From NCBI GenBank assembly GCA_002368605.1, contig DFEB01000033.1:1-64000 (forward strand): a DNA stretch of 64,000 nt, given 5' to 3'. This document shows, in pieces, positions 41,222 through 48,940 of the stretch. The notes beneath the pieces were generated by a model that had not been told where the DNA came from, searched no databases, and was given only the letters and a program-made list of their open reading frames with translations. A program made the position numbers and the translations under genes. The first letter of the stretch is position 1. Each line of letters starts with the position of its first letter. The stretch comes from Treponema sp. UBA3813 (GTDB lineage Bacteria; Spirochaetota; Spirochaetia; Treponematales; Treponemataceae).

Positions 41222-42004
41222 TTGGAATTATCCGAGAAACTGATTTCGCTGGCTCAAAAGTATGAGTCAGCGGATTTTCTTCAAAAAGATCCGTCTCAGT
41301 TCATGCACCGTTACAAAGACGAACGCACGGCTGAGACTGTTGCTTTTATCGCGGCAAACCTTGCCTTTGGTCGCCGCGAGCAAATCCTCTCTCATGTAGA
41401 ATCAATTTTGGCGGCGGCTGGCTCTTCTCCAGTCGACTGGATTCTCTCTCAAAAATACAAAAATCTTTTCCCGGAAAACAATATTTCTTTCTATCGAATG
41501 TACACTAACACCGACATGCGCATTTTTTTTGACACTTTGCGCGCTATCCTTGAAGAGAACGAAAGTCTGGGAGCATTTTTTAAGAAAAAGTGGCAAAAAG
41601 CAGTGGAAGAGCAGGGGGCTGGGCATGAAAAAGAGGGCAGAATCTATCTTCATCAGGTGATTGCCTCTGCTTTCCCCTGTGATTGCGCCCTTTTGCCCCA
41701 TTCAAAGGATTCTGCCGCCAAAAAAGTGAACATGCTCTTGCGCTGGCTTGTGAGGGATTCTTCTCCGGTGGATTTGGGCTTGTGGACTTGGTTTTCAAAG
41801 AAAGACCTTCTCATGCCCCTGGACACTCATGTCATGCAGCAGTCAAATGAGCTGGGCTTGATTTCTTCAAAAAGCGCGAATCTCCGCACAGCCCTTGAAC
41901 TTACAAAAAAAGTCGCCGAAATATTTCCCGGCGACCCCGTTAAGGCAGATTTTGCTCTTTTTGGAATGGGAGTGGATTCTTCCATTCAACAGTCTGCATT
42001 ATAA
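41222..42004 (+). CDS. TIGR02757 family protein
   Basis: The product (about 260 residues) matches the family by SADFLQKDPSQFMHRYKDERTAETVAFIAANLAFGRREQIL, the C-terminal NMLLRWLVRDSSPVDLGLWTWFSKKDLLMPLDTHVMQQS and FPGDPVKADFALFGMGV. Function is unknown; the end resembles HhH-GPD DNA-glycosylase-like folds. There is no ATG near the expected start. TTG 41222 gives MELSEKLISL; TTG 41186, overlapping the OmpA gene by 23 bases and preceded by GGAAG, is the alternative. Confidence 0.8.
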   Translation: MELSEKLISLAQKYESADFLQKDPSQFMHRYKDERTAETVAFIAANLAFGRREQILSHVESILAAAGSSPVDWILSQKYKNLFPENNISFYRMYTNTDMRIFFDTLRAILEENESLGAFFKKKWQKAVEEQGAGHEKEGRIYLHQVIASAFPCDCALLPHSKDSAAKKVNMLLRWLVRDSSPVDLGLWTWFSKKDLLMPLDTHVMQQSNELGLISSKSANLRTALELTKKVAEIFPGDPVKADFALFGMGVDSSIQQSAL

Positions 42005-42005
42005 A

Positions 42006-42491
42006 CTAAACATTGAATTCAATGGTGCTTCCTGCCGCGGCTTTTTCTGAATAGACAGAAGAGCGCCCCCGGTAAGGATTCATAAGATTCATGTTTCCAA
42101 GCTGATTTTTGATTTTTCCCATCTGGCTCTGAAGAAGATTTTTATTTCTTTCATTCTGAGCAAGAACCTGCTTCTGCAAGTTAGCCAAATCAAGCTGGAG
42201 CTGTTCAACGGTCGCATTGTCCGCCACCGGAACACCTGGAACAATTGCCTTGTACATACTTTGCATCGGAATGATTACTTTCTGCAGGCTTGCGAGATTT
42301 TTCACAATCTGATTTTCAAGTTCTGCATGAGCTACGATTGAATCACCGTCCTCAATTTCAATTTTTCCTTCCTGACTTTCGAGAACAAGAAGATATTCCT
42401 GAAATTTATTTCTCTGTTGTTCAAGCAGTTTTCTGAATCGTTTAAGGATAGCGACTCGTTCGTCCAATTCTTCTTTTGAAAGTTCTGCCAT
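42006..42491 (-). CDS. FlgN-like flagellar chaperone
   Basis: The 161-residue, mostly coiled-coil protein has the pattern of FlgN/FlgN-like export chaperones: VAILKRFRKLLEQQRNKFQEYLLVLESQEGKIE, then VAHAELENQIVKNLASLQKVIIPM, and a flexible C-terminus with LMNPYRGRSSVY. It lies 15 bases after fliS on the same strand, which supports a role in export of hook-associated proteins. The last codon nearly touches the convergent TIGR02757 gene. Confidence 0.75.
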   Translation of the reverse strand: MAELSKEELDERVAILKRFRKLLEQQRNKFQEYLLVLESQEGKIEIEDGDSIVAHAELENQIVKNLASLQKVIIPMQSMYKAIVPGVPVADNATVEQLQLDLANLQKQVLAQNERNKNLLQSQMGKIKNQLGNMNLMNPYRGRSSVYSEKAAAGSTIEFNV

Positions 42492-42506
42492 TTTTCTCTC
42501 CTTGCC

Positions 42507-42947
42507 TTAGCCTGTAATATTGAGGGTTCGCTGTGCTTGCGGAACAGAATCCGCCGCCGTGTTTGCAGCAGCGGCTTCCCATGCTGAGCCCAGATCTTTA
42601 ATCATATTAAGAATCAGGCTGAGTTTTTCTTTGTCCTGCTTAATGCTGACATCCATGAGCTCTTTGTTAAAGTACACATAAAGCGACATGAGATGCTGGG
42701 CAATTTGACCGCCCTTGTCCATGTCCAAAGAGACCTGCAATTCATTGATGATTTCCTGAGCCTTCATGATGTGTTTTCCGAAATTTTCTACAGATGAGGC
42801 TGGAATTTTGTTGTCTGTGGCAAAACAAGTGAGTGCGGAGCTTAATTCCCGTTCTGCCCCCTGATAGAGCATGACGACGAGTTTTCCCTGACTTGCTGTT
42901 TTGACCGCCGTAGTCTGATAGGCTGCGTAAGGATTTCCAAATGCCAT
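42507..42947 (-). CDS. fliS: Flagellin export chaperone FliS
   Basis: The 146-residue helical protein has the FliS hallmark NPYAAYQTTAVKTASQGKLVVMLYQGAERELSSAL and YVYFNKELMDVSIKQDKEKLSLILNMIKDLGSAWEAA. FliS binds the C-terminus of flagellin before secretion. RBS GGGAGGG (reverse of CCCTCCC at 42954-42960) precedes the ATG. Confidence 0.92.
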   Translation of the reverse strand: MAFGNPYAAYQTTAVKTASQGKLVVMLYQGAERELSSALTCFATDNKIPASSVENFGKHIMKAQEIINELQVSLDMDKGGQIAQHLMSLYVYFNKELMDVSIKQDKEKLSLILNMIKDLGSAWEAAAANTAADSVPQAQRTLNITG

Positions 42948-43065
42948 GTTTTCCCTCCCGAAAACAGATATTCTTTATTATTTTCGGAACTTAAAATCAT
43001 GACTTTAGATTTTTCTCTTCACTAAATGCAAAATTTTCTCTATATTTATGGGATAGAATTTATTT

Positions 43066-45135
43066 ATGTTGAGAAAGATAATGGCAGAAGACAAAGAAAA
43101 CAAAAAGAAAGACGAAAAAAATAATTTCGATAAAGATCCATATAATTTTTTTAAACTTGACGGTGGCTCTGACGATGATGATTCAAACGGAAAAAAGCCT
43201 TTTAAATTTCCGTTTTTCACGCTCATGTTCGCGATTGTCTTTACACTTGCTTTCGTGCACATGTTTCTTATGCGTCGTCCAGCGGAAGAACCGATTGATT
43301 TCTCAGAGTTTATACAGCTTGTAAAAGACGATAAAATCGTAAGGGTTGAATTCAGAAATGATTATTTTATCGGCTACAGCAAAGAAACTCTTCCCAGTTC
43401 AGAATTGAATTCAGCTGACGCAATGCGCAGAATGAGTCGCAGACTTGCTGTCTCCGATGACACTTTCTCCAATCATAAGCAATATCGCACAATTGGATAT
43501 CTGTTTTTGTCTGAAGAACTCCTAAAACTTCTTGAAGAAAAAAACATTCCTTATAAATTTGTTCGGCAGGAACCTAGTATTTTCATGCAGTTGCTTCCTA
43601 ATATTATTTTAATGGTAATCATTTTGGGCGTTTATTTCTTCATGTTCCGAAAGATGACTGGTGGAATTGGCGGAGTCGGTTCAATTTTTGGTGGTGGAAG
43701 CAAAAGCAAGGCTGTTGACGAAGGCAAGGTAAAGACCCGCTTTGATGATGTGGCAGGCGTTGACGAGGCTAAAGACGAGCTTGTAGAGGTCGTGGATTTT
43801 CTCAAGTCTCCAAAAAAATACACTGACATAGGCGGTAAGATTCCTAAAGGCGTTCTTCTTGTCGGCCCGCCGGGAACAGGTAAAACACTTCTTGCTCGTG
43901 CAGTAGCTGGCGAGGCCGGTGTTCCTTTCTTCCGAATTTCTGGTTCTGATTTTGTGGAGATGTTCGTGGGTGTTGGCGCAAGCCGCGTTCGTGATTTGTT
44001 CAAGCAGGCCCGCGAAAAGGCTCCCTGTATCATTTTTATTGATGAGATTGACGCAATCGGTAAGAGCCGAATGAACGGATTTTCAAGCAACGATGAGCGG
44101 GAACAGACATTAAACCAGCTTTTGGTTGAGATGGACGGCTTTGACAACGAAAAGGGTCTCATTATCCTTGCGGCGACAAACCGGGCTGATGTCCTTGATC
44201 CGGCTCTCCTTCGCCCCGGTCGCTTTGACCGTCAGGTTCCTGTTGAGCGTCCTGATGTAAAAGGCCGTGAGGCAATTCTTAAAATTCATGCAAAGAATGT
44301 CAAACTTGATGACACCGTAGATTTTGAATCTCTTGCCCACGGAACCGTTGGTTTTGCCGGCGCAGATTTGGCCAATGTTGTCAATGAGGCAGCTCTCCTC
44401 GCCGTACGAAACGGTCACGACAAAGTTTCAATGACTGATTTTAATGAGGCTATCGATAAGGTGAGCATTGGTCTTAAAAAGAAGAGCCGCAAAGACAACG
44501 AAAAAGAAATGCGTCTCGTGGCAGTTCATGAAACAGGGCACGCTCTCGTGGCGGCATTCACTCCGGGACACACGCCTGTCAACAAAATTACGGTCGTTCC
44601 CCGCTCTCATGGCGTCGGTGGCTTCACCCAGTTCCGTGAAGAAAAAGAAGAAAAGCATTTTATGACTCGTAGCGATATGATTAACGATGTCGATTCTTCC
44701 CTTGGCGGTCGTGCGGCAGAAGAAATCATGCTGGGCGATATTTCTACCGGGGCTTCAAATGACATCGCTCAGGCTACTGACATTATCAAGCGCATGATTA
44801 CAGACTACGGTATGAGCGACAAATTCAAGAATATGACTTTGGGAAAAGGTGTTCTTGGAAATCGTGGTGGCGAGCCAAATCTTGTCCGTGAATTCAGCGA
44901 AGAGACTCAGAATTTCATCGACGAAGAAATAGCCCGAATCATGGATGAGCGTTACAATCATGTTTTGGACTTGCTCCGCTCAAAAAAAGATTTGCTCGAA
45001 TATATCTCAAATCGCCTTATCGAAATCGAAACCATGGATTCAAAAGAATTCAACGAAATCATCAAGGCACATGAGCATTGCGAGGAAGTGGCAGGCACCC
45101 TGTCTCAAACAGAATCAGAAGGAACAAACGAATGA
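43066..45135 (+). CDS. ftsH: ATP-dependent zinc metalloprotease FtsH
   Basis: The 689-residue membrane protease has helices near 49-67 and 178-200, AAA Walker A GPPGTGKT at about 267, SRH region [40 protein letters not shown], and the zinc site HETGH at 488-492. A long Lys/Asp-rich N-terminus is unusual but modest. ATG 43066 is 6 bases after a TAGAAT box; ATG 43081 is an alternative start with GAGAAAG upstream. The gene leads an operon with lolA-like, rodZ-like and rimO. Confidence 0.95.
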   Translation: MLRKIMAEDKENKKKDEKNNFDKDPYNFFKLDGGSDDDDSNGKKPFKFPFFTLMFAIVFTLAFVHMFLMRRPAEEPIDFSEFIQLVKDDKIVRVEFRNDYFIGYSKETLPSSELNSADAMRRMSRRLAVSDDTFSNHKQYRTIGYLFLSEELLKLLEEKNIPYKFVRQEPSIFMQLLPNIILMVIILGVYFFMFRKMTGGIGGVGSIFGGGSKSKAVDEGKVKTRFDDVAGVDEAKDELVEVVDFLKSPKKYTDIGGKIPKGVLLVGPPGTGKTLLARAVAGEAGVPFFRISGSDFVEMFVGVGASRVRDLFKQAREKAPCIIFIDEIDAIGKSRMNGFSSNDEREQTLNQLLVEMDGFDNEKGLIILAATNRADVLDPALLRPGRFDRQVPVERPDVKGREAILKIHAKNVKLDDTVDFESLAHGTVGFAGADLANVVNEAALLAVRNGHDKVSMTDFNEAIDKVSIGLKKKSRKDNEKEMRLVAVHETGHALVAAFTPGHTPVNKITVVPRSHGVGGFTQFREEKEEKHFMTRSDMINDVDSSLGGRAAEEIMLGDISTGASNDIAQATDIIKRMITDYGMSDKFKNMTLGKGVLGNRGGEPNLVREFSEETQNFIDEEIARIMDERYNHVLDLLRSKKDLLEYISNRLIEIETMDSKEFNEIIKAHEHCEEVAGTLSQTESEGTNE

Positions 45136-45806
45136 AAAAAATAATTTCAGTATGCGTGCTTTTAGCAACGTTGACAATTGCTATGTTTTCTCAGGGAATA
45201 CTCACTGCATCGGCTTTTTTCAAGTCAGTTTCTGAAAATTATTCCACGATAAAAGATTATGAAGCTGATGTTGATATAAAAGCTGGTCGTTCTGCAATGA
45301 AAGGTCATGTCTCCTACAAAAATCCTAATTTGCTCCGAATTGATTTTTCTGACCCAAAAGATCAGGTCGTTTGTTTCAACGGGAATTTGCTTACAATATA
45401 TCTTCCTGACCAGCAGGTCATTTTGAATCAATCCGTTGACAATTCTTCTGGAGGCAATGGCGCAAACCTTGCCACAGCACAGGGGCTGACGCTTCTTTCC
45501 CGCTATTATTCTCCTGCATACGAAACTGGCCCGGAACCTGTTTTGCTTGATGACGACAGTGAGGAAATGGTAGTGAATCTTATTCTCCGCCGCAGAAATA
45601 CCAGCGAAGCCTTTACGACGATACGATTATCAGTAGCTTCCTCATCAATGCTTATTCGCCGTATCATAGCGACTACGCCACAGGGAGAAGAATTTACCTT
45701 TGATTTTAAAAATTATCAGCTGAATACAGGAATTTCTGATCAGCGTTTTATCTATGATGCCCCAACATCGGCAAATAATTACAACAATTTCCTGTTCTCG
45801 GAGTAA
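45132..45806 (+). CDS. LolA-like outer-membrane lipoprotein carrier
   Basis: The 224-residue protein has a signal peptide ([22 protein letters not shown]) and the LolA fold pattern: FFKSVSENYSTIKDYEADVDIKAG, GHVSYKNPNLLRIDFSDPKDQVVCFNGNLLTIYLPDQQVIL, and strands near SMLIRRIIATTPQGEEFTFDFKNYQLN. It overlaps the ftsH stop by 4 bases. It would carry lipoproteins through the periplasm, a heavy task in lipoprotein-rich treponemes. Confidence 0.82.
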   Translation: MKKIISVCVLLATLTIAMFSQGILTASAFFKSVSENYSTIKDYEADVDIKAGRSAMKGHVSYKNPNLLRIDFSDPKDQVVCFNGNLLTIYLPDQQVILNQSVDNSSGGNGANLATAQGLTLLSRYYSPAYETGPEPVLLDDDSEEMVVNLILRRRNTSEAFTTIRLSVASSSMLIRRIIATTPQGEEFTFDFKNYQLNTGISDQRFIYDAPTSANNYNNFLFSE

Positions 45807-45812
45807 GTAAAA

Positions 45813-46901
45813 ATGGAAAGCTATGGTGAAATTTTAAGAAAAGCCCGTGAAGAAAAAGCGGTCGATTTGGAAATTATCGCACGAGAGACTTCTATTACAC
45901 AGGAATATCTTGAGGCTCTTGAAAAAGAAGATGTCTCTGCTTTTCCTGGTGAGCCGTATCTTGTCGGATTCTTGAAAAATTATGCAGAGTATCTTGAAGT
46001 TGATGTGAATCGTGTCATTACTTTATACCATGCAAAAAAAATTCAAGAAGCTCCACCGCCATTAGCCCTGACTGCTCGTGAGCGCCCTCGGTTTTTAATT
46101 CCTTTAATCGCAACTCTTTGTATTATTTTGCTTGTCGGCTTGATAATAACTTTTTCTTTTATTTTGAAGAATAAATTAGCTGAGAGGGCAGAAGAAGCGG
46201 CTCTTGCTCGTGGTACAGAGTTCAAAAAATATGAATTGACAGAAAAGCCTTTCTCTGGTCGTCTTTACAAAAGTGACCAGCTCGTTATGGGAAGTGAAAA
46301 AGGCAATATTTTCCTTACTGTAGCTGAGACCGAGGGAATCTTTGGACTGGAAACTCCCACTGGTATTCAATATGTGGAGCTTTCTGAGGAACTTGAGCTT
46401 GATGTAGATGGAAATTCAATTCCTGAGCTTATAGTCTATGTTTCTGATGTATCTCAGAAAAATGTAGATCGCGGAGCAGAAGTCAAAATCATGCTTAAAA
46501 ATGCTTCAAGTGTTGCTATTGCTTCTCCTGATGAAAATCAGATTCCAAACGCAGAGGATTTGCCGAAAGAACAGTCCCGAACAGAGATTTTCTCTGATAC
46601 AAGGGCTTATCCATTCACGATAAATGCTTCATTCCGTGGAGGATGTCTTTTCCGTTACCGCCCAGATCGTAAGGAAACTGTTGAAGATTATTTTGCCAGC
46701 GGCGATATTTTGAGTATGACGGCAAGCAATGGTATTAGAATGTGGATTTCTAACGGAAACGCTGTAAAATTGCAGGTCGTCGCTAATAGCAAGACCTATG
46801 ATTTGGCAGTTCCTCGTGCGGGTGAAGTTATCGCTCAGGATATCAAGTGGATTAAAGATACGGACGGCCGTTACAAAGTCGTTATCGTTGATATCGACTA
46901 A
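45813..46901 (+). CDS. RodZ-like HTH transmembrane protein
   Basis: The 362-residue protein has an N-terminal helix-turn-helix (GEILRKAREEKAVDLEIIARETSITQEYLEALEKEDVSAFPGEPYLVGFLKNYAEYLEVD), a membrane helix at about 92-117, and a C-terminal DUF4115-like beta domain (YFASGDILSMTASNGIRMWISNGNAVKLQV). This is the RodZ layout. RodZ links MreB to the membrane in rod-shape control; in a spirochaete the exact role is inferred. An extra beta domain of about 150 residues separates the helix from the C-terminal domain. Confidence 0.82.
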   Translation: MESYGEILRKAREEKAVDLEIIARETSITQEYLEALEKEDVSAFPGEPYLVGFLKNYAEYLEVDVNRVITLYHAKKIQEAPPPLALTARERPRFLIPLIATLCIILLVGLIITFSFILKNKLAERAEEAALARGTEFKKYELTEKPFSGRLYKSDQLVMGSEKGNIFLTVAETEGIFGLETPTGIQYVELSEELELDVDGNSIPELIVYVSDVSQKNVDRGAEVKIMLKNASSVAIASPDENQIPNAEDLPKEQSRTEIFSDTRAYPFTINASFRGGCLFRYRPDRKETVEDYFASGDILSMTASNGIRMWISNGNAVKLQVVANSKTYDLAVPRAGEVIAQDIKWIKDTDGRYKVVIVDID

Positions 46902-46918
46902 TTGGATTTAAAAAGAAC

Positions 46919-48472
46919 ATGAAATTTTTTATCGACCAGCACGGATGCGCAAAAAATCAGGTTGACGGCGAGCTTATCATCTCCCTGCTTAAAAAAAAAG
47001 GTTGGGAGCAGACTTTTGAGCCGACAGAAGCCAATCTAATCATCGTAAATTCCTGCGGATTCATTGAATCTGCCAAAACTGAGAGCATTAATGCCGTTAT
47101 GAGCGCACGGCAAATGTACCCAAAGGCAAAAATCTTGCTGGCGGGCTGCCTTGCCCAGCGTTATGCCAGCGAATTAAAAGACGATTTGACCGAAGCCGAC
47201 GGATTTTTTGGTAACGGAAAACTTGACGAAATCTACAAAATCCTTGATCCGCTTATGAATGACCAGCGGCCTCTTCTCGTTCCCAAACAGGAAGGCGTAT
47301 GCTGCGGCGACCGTGACATTCTTCTTTCTTTTCCGGGCATGGCCTTTGTCAAAATCACTGAGGGATGCAATAACCGCTGCTCATTTTGTGCCATTCCCAT
47401 TATCCGTGGGGATTTGCGCAGCCGAAAAGCAGATGAAATCATTTCTGAAATCAAAGAACTGGTCTCAAAAGGCGTATACGAAATCAATTTGATTGGGCAG
47501 GACTTGGCGGCCTACGGAACTGGAGCCGCGGACAACTGTTTTGGCGACGGAAGAACATTCCTGCCAAACGGAACTCCCGGAAGTGAAGTTTTGACGCAGA
47601 TGGACGCGGATGGACGCAGATTAAATGACGAGAAAAATATCTGCGTGAATCTGTGTGAATCCGCGTCTAATTCTAAATCAGGATTGGCCCGGCTTCTTGA
47701 GATGATTTCTCAAATTCAGGGAACTTTTGTGGTTCGGCTTTTGTACATTCATCCCGATCACTTTAATGAAGATATTCTGCCGGTAATGCAGGCTGATTCC
47801 CGTTTCCTTCATTATTTTGACATTCCTTTCCAGAACGGAGATGACCAAATCATCAAAAAAATGAACCGCGTGGGAAGCAGGGAAAAATACAAGGCTCTTA
47901 TCGCAAAAATCCGCTCGGTTTTCCCAGATGCCGCAATCCGCACCACCTTTATGGCGGGCTTCCCCGGAGAAAGTGACGCTGCCTTTGAGAACACTAAGTC
48001 CTTTTTGCGGGAAATTGCCACTGACTGGAGCGGCTGCTTCTCTTATTCAAAAGAAGACGACACTCCTGCCTACGATTTCAAAAAGCAGGTTCCCAAAAAG
48101 ACCTCCGAAAAACGAGCCGCCGAGCTTGTGGAAATTCAGGCAGAAATCACCAGGGAGCGATTAAAAACCCGCACTGGAGCAGAATACGACATTCTCGTTG
48201 AGGAAGTTCTTTCTGAAAGCAGCGAAAATCCTGACGAGGGACTGGCAATTGGCAGGGCTTGGTTTCAGGCACCAGAAGTTGACGGAAGCGTGGTTGTTCG
48301 ATACGACAGAAGTTCTGAAAGCGAAAAAAATGCTGTCAAAACAGGCCGCCTTGTCCGCGTAAAAATCACTTCCAGCGGCGATGTGGATTTGAACGGTGAT
48401 TTCGTAAGCGACTCGCCCTTAAACGAAAAAATCAAGGATTCTGACCAACTGAAATTTGCTCAGAATCTTTAG
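46919..48472 (+). CDS. rimO: Ribosomal protein S12 methylthiotransferase RimO with a repeat-derived insertion
   Basis: The 517-residue radical SAM enzyme has an UPF0004 N-domain (FFIDQHGCAKNQVDGELIISLL, IIVNSCGFIESAKTE, LAGCLAQRY), the radical-SAM cluster CNNRCSFCAIP and a C-terminal TRAM domain. RimO is normally about 440 residues. The extra length is mostly at about 202-256, between LAAYGTG and LARLLEMISQI, where the family has only a short linker. Residues about 225-250 of that insert are encoded by a 75-base palindromic repeat. The frame stays open through it, so the enzyme may be functional. Confidence 0.9.
   Translation: MKFFIDQHGCAKNQVDGELIISLLKKKGWEQTFEPTEANLIIVNSCGFIESAKTESINAVMSARQMYPKAKILLAGCLAQRYASELKDDLTEADGFFGNGKLDEIYKILDPLMNDQRPLLVPKQEGVCCGDRDILLSFPGMAFVKITEGCNNRCSFCAIPIIRGDLRSRKADEIISEIKELVSKGVYEINLIGQDLAAYGTGAADNCFGDGRTFLPNGTPGSEVLTQMDADGRRLNDEKNICVNLCESASNSKSGLARLLEMISQIQGTFVVRLLYIHPDHFNEDILPVMQADSRFLHYFDIPFQNGDDQIIKKMNRVGSREKYKALIAKIRSVFPDAAIRTTFMAGFPGESDAAFENTKSFLREIATDWSGCFSYSKEDDTPAYDFKKQVPKKTSEKRAAELVEIQAEITRERLKTRTGAEYDILVEEVLSESSENPDEGLAIGRAWFQAPEVDGSVVVRYDRSSESEKNAVKTGRLVRVKITSSGDVDLNGDFVSDSPLNEKIKDSDQLKFAQNL
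47593..47667. repeat. Palindromic repeat element inserted in frame in rimO
   Basis: Left arm 47593-47623 and right arm 47637-47667, each 31 bases of three 10-base units (GACGCAGATG, GACGCGGATG, GACGCAGATT), pair with 22 of 31 identities and further G-U pairs around a 13-base loop. Arm length and unit size equal those of the element at 18744-18867. Confidence 0.75.
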
Positions 48473-48505
48473 AAATTATATAAAATATTTATGGAGGAAA
48501 ATAGT

Positions 48506-48931
48506 ATGAAAAAATTACATCTTATTTCTACTTTTTTTGCTATCGCTTTGCTCTCTGCGGGCTTTATTTCATGTGGTTCGACTTCAACGGCTGTTGCTGA
48601 AGGCTCCGCAAGTTCTGGAACAAGTGACGGTTCAAATATCTTTATTATTTTAGACTCAAATCCTAGCACTGGTTATTCATGGACATACAATATCGAAGAC
48701 AAATCAATTGTTGCTTCGGTTTCTGACAATTTTGTTCAGAATAATTCTGGTTCTGAGCGGGTTGGAGCCGGCGGAATCCATACTTTTATTCTGCAAGGTA
48801 AAAAAGAAGGTAGAACTCAAGTCGTTTTCACCTATGCGCGAGCAAATGCTAGTCCAAGCCAAAAGCGAGTGTATGAAGTTACAGTTGATTCCAATCTTTC
48901 AACTGGACTCAAGCTTCTTTCCGCTGAGTAA
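48506..48931 (+). CDS. Chagasin-family (I42) protease-inhibitor-like lipoprotein
   Basis: The 141-residue protein has a lipoprotein leader ending LLSAGFISCGS (cysteine at about 23) and a low-complexity Ser/Gly/Thr spacer. The mature domain carries the chagasin loops: NPSTGYSW, the GAGGIHTFILQGKKEGRTQVVF region and YARANASPSQKRVYEVTV. The family inhibits papain-like cysteine proteases. ATG 48506 has GGAGG upstream. It may protect the cell surface from host or rumen proteases, or act on an own protease; neither is shown here. Confidence 0.8.
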   Translation: MKKLHLISTFFAIALLSAGFISCGSTSTAVAEGSASSGTSDGSNIFIILDSNPSTGYSWTYNIEDKSIVASVSDNFVQNNSGSERVGAGGIHTFILQGKKEGRTQVVFTYARANASPSQKRVYEVTVDSNLSTGLKLLSAE

Positions 48932-48940
48932 ATATTTTAA

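Noticed and set aside
47233..48164. RimO as a frameshifted pseudogene because of the repeat
   Set aside because: The frame is open from N-domain to TRAM domain and all cluster cysteines are kept, so the insertion is in frame.
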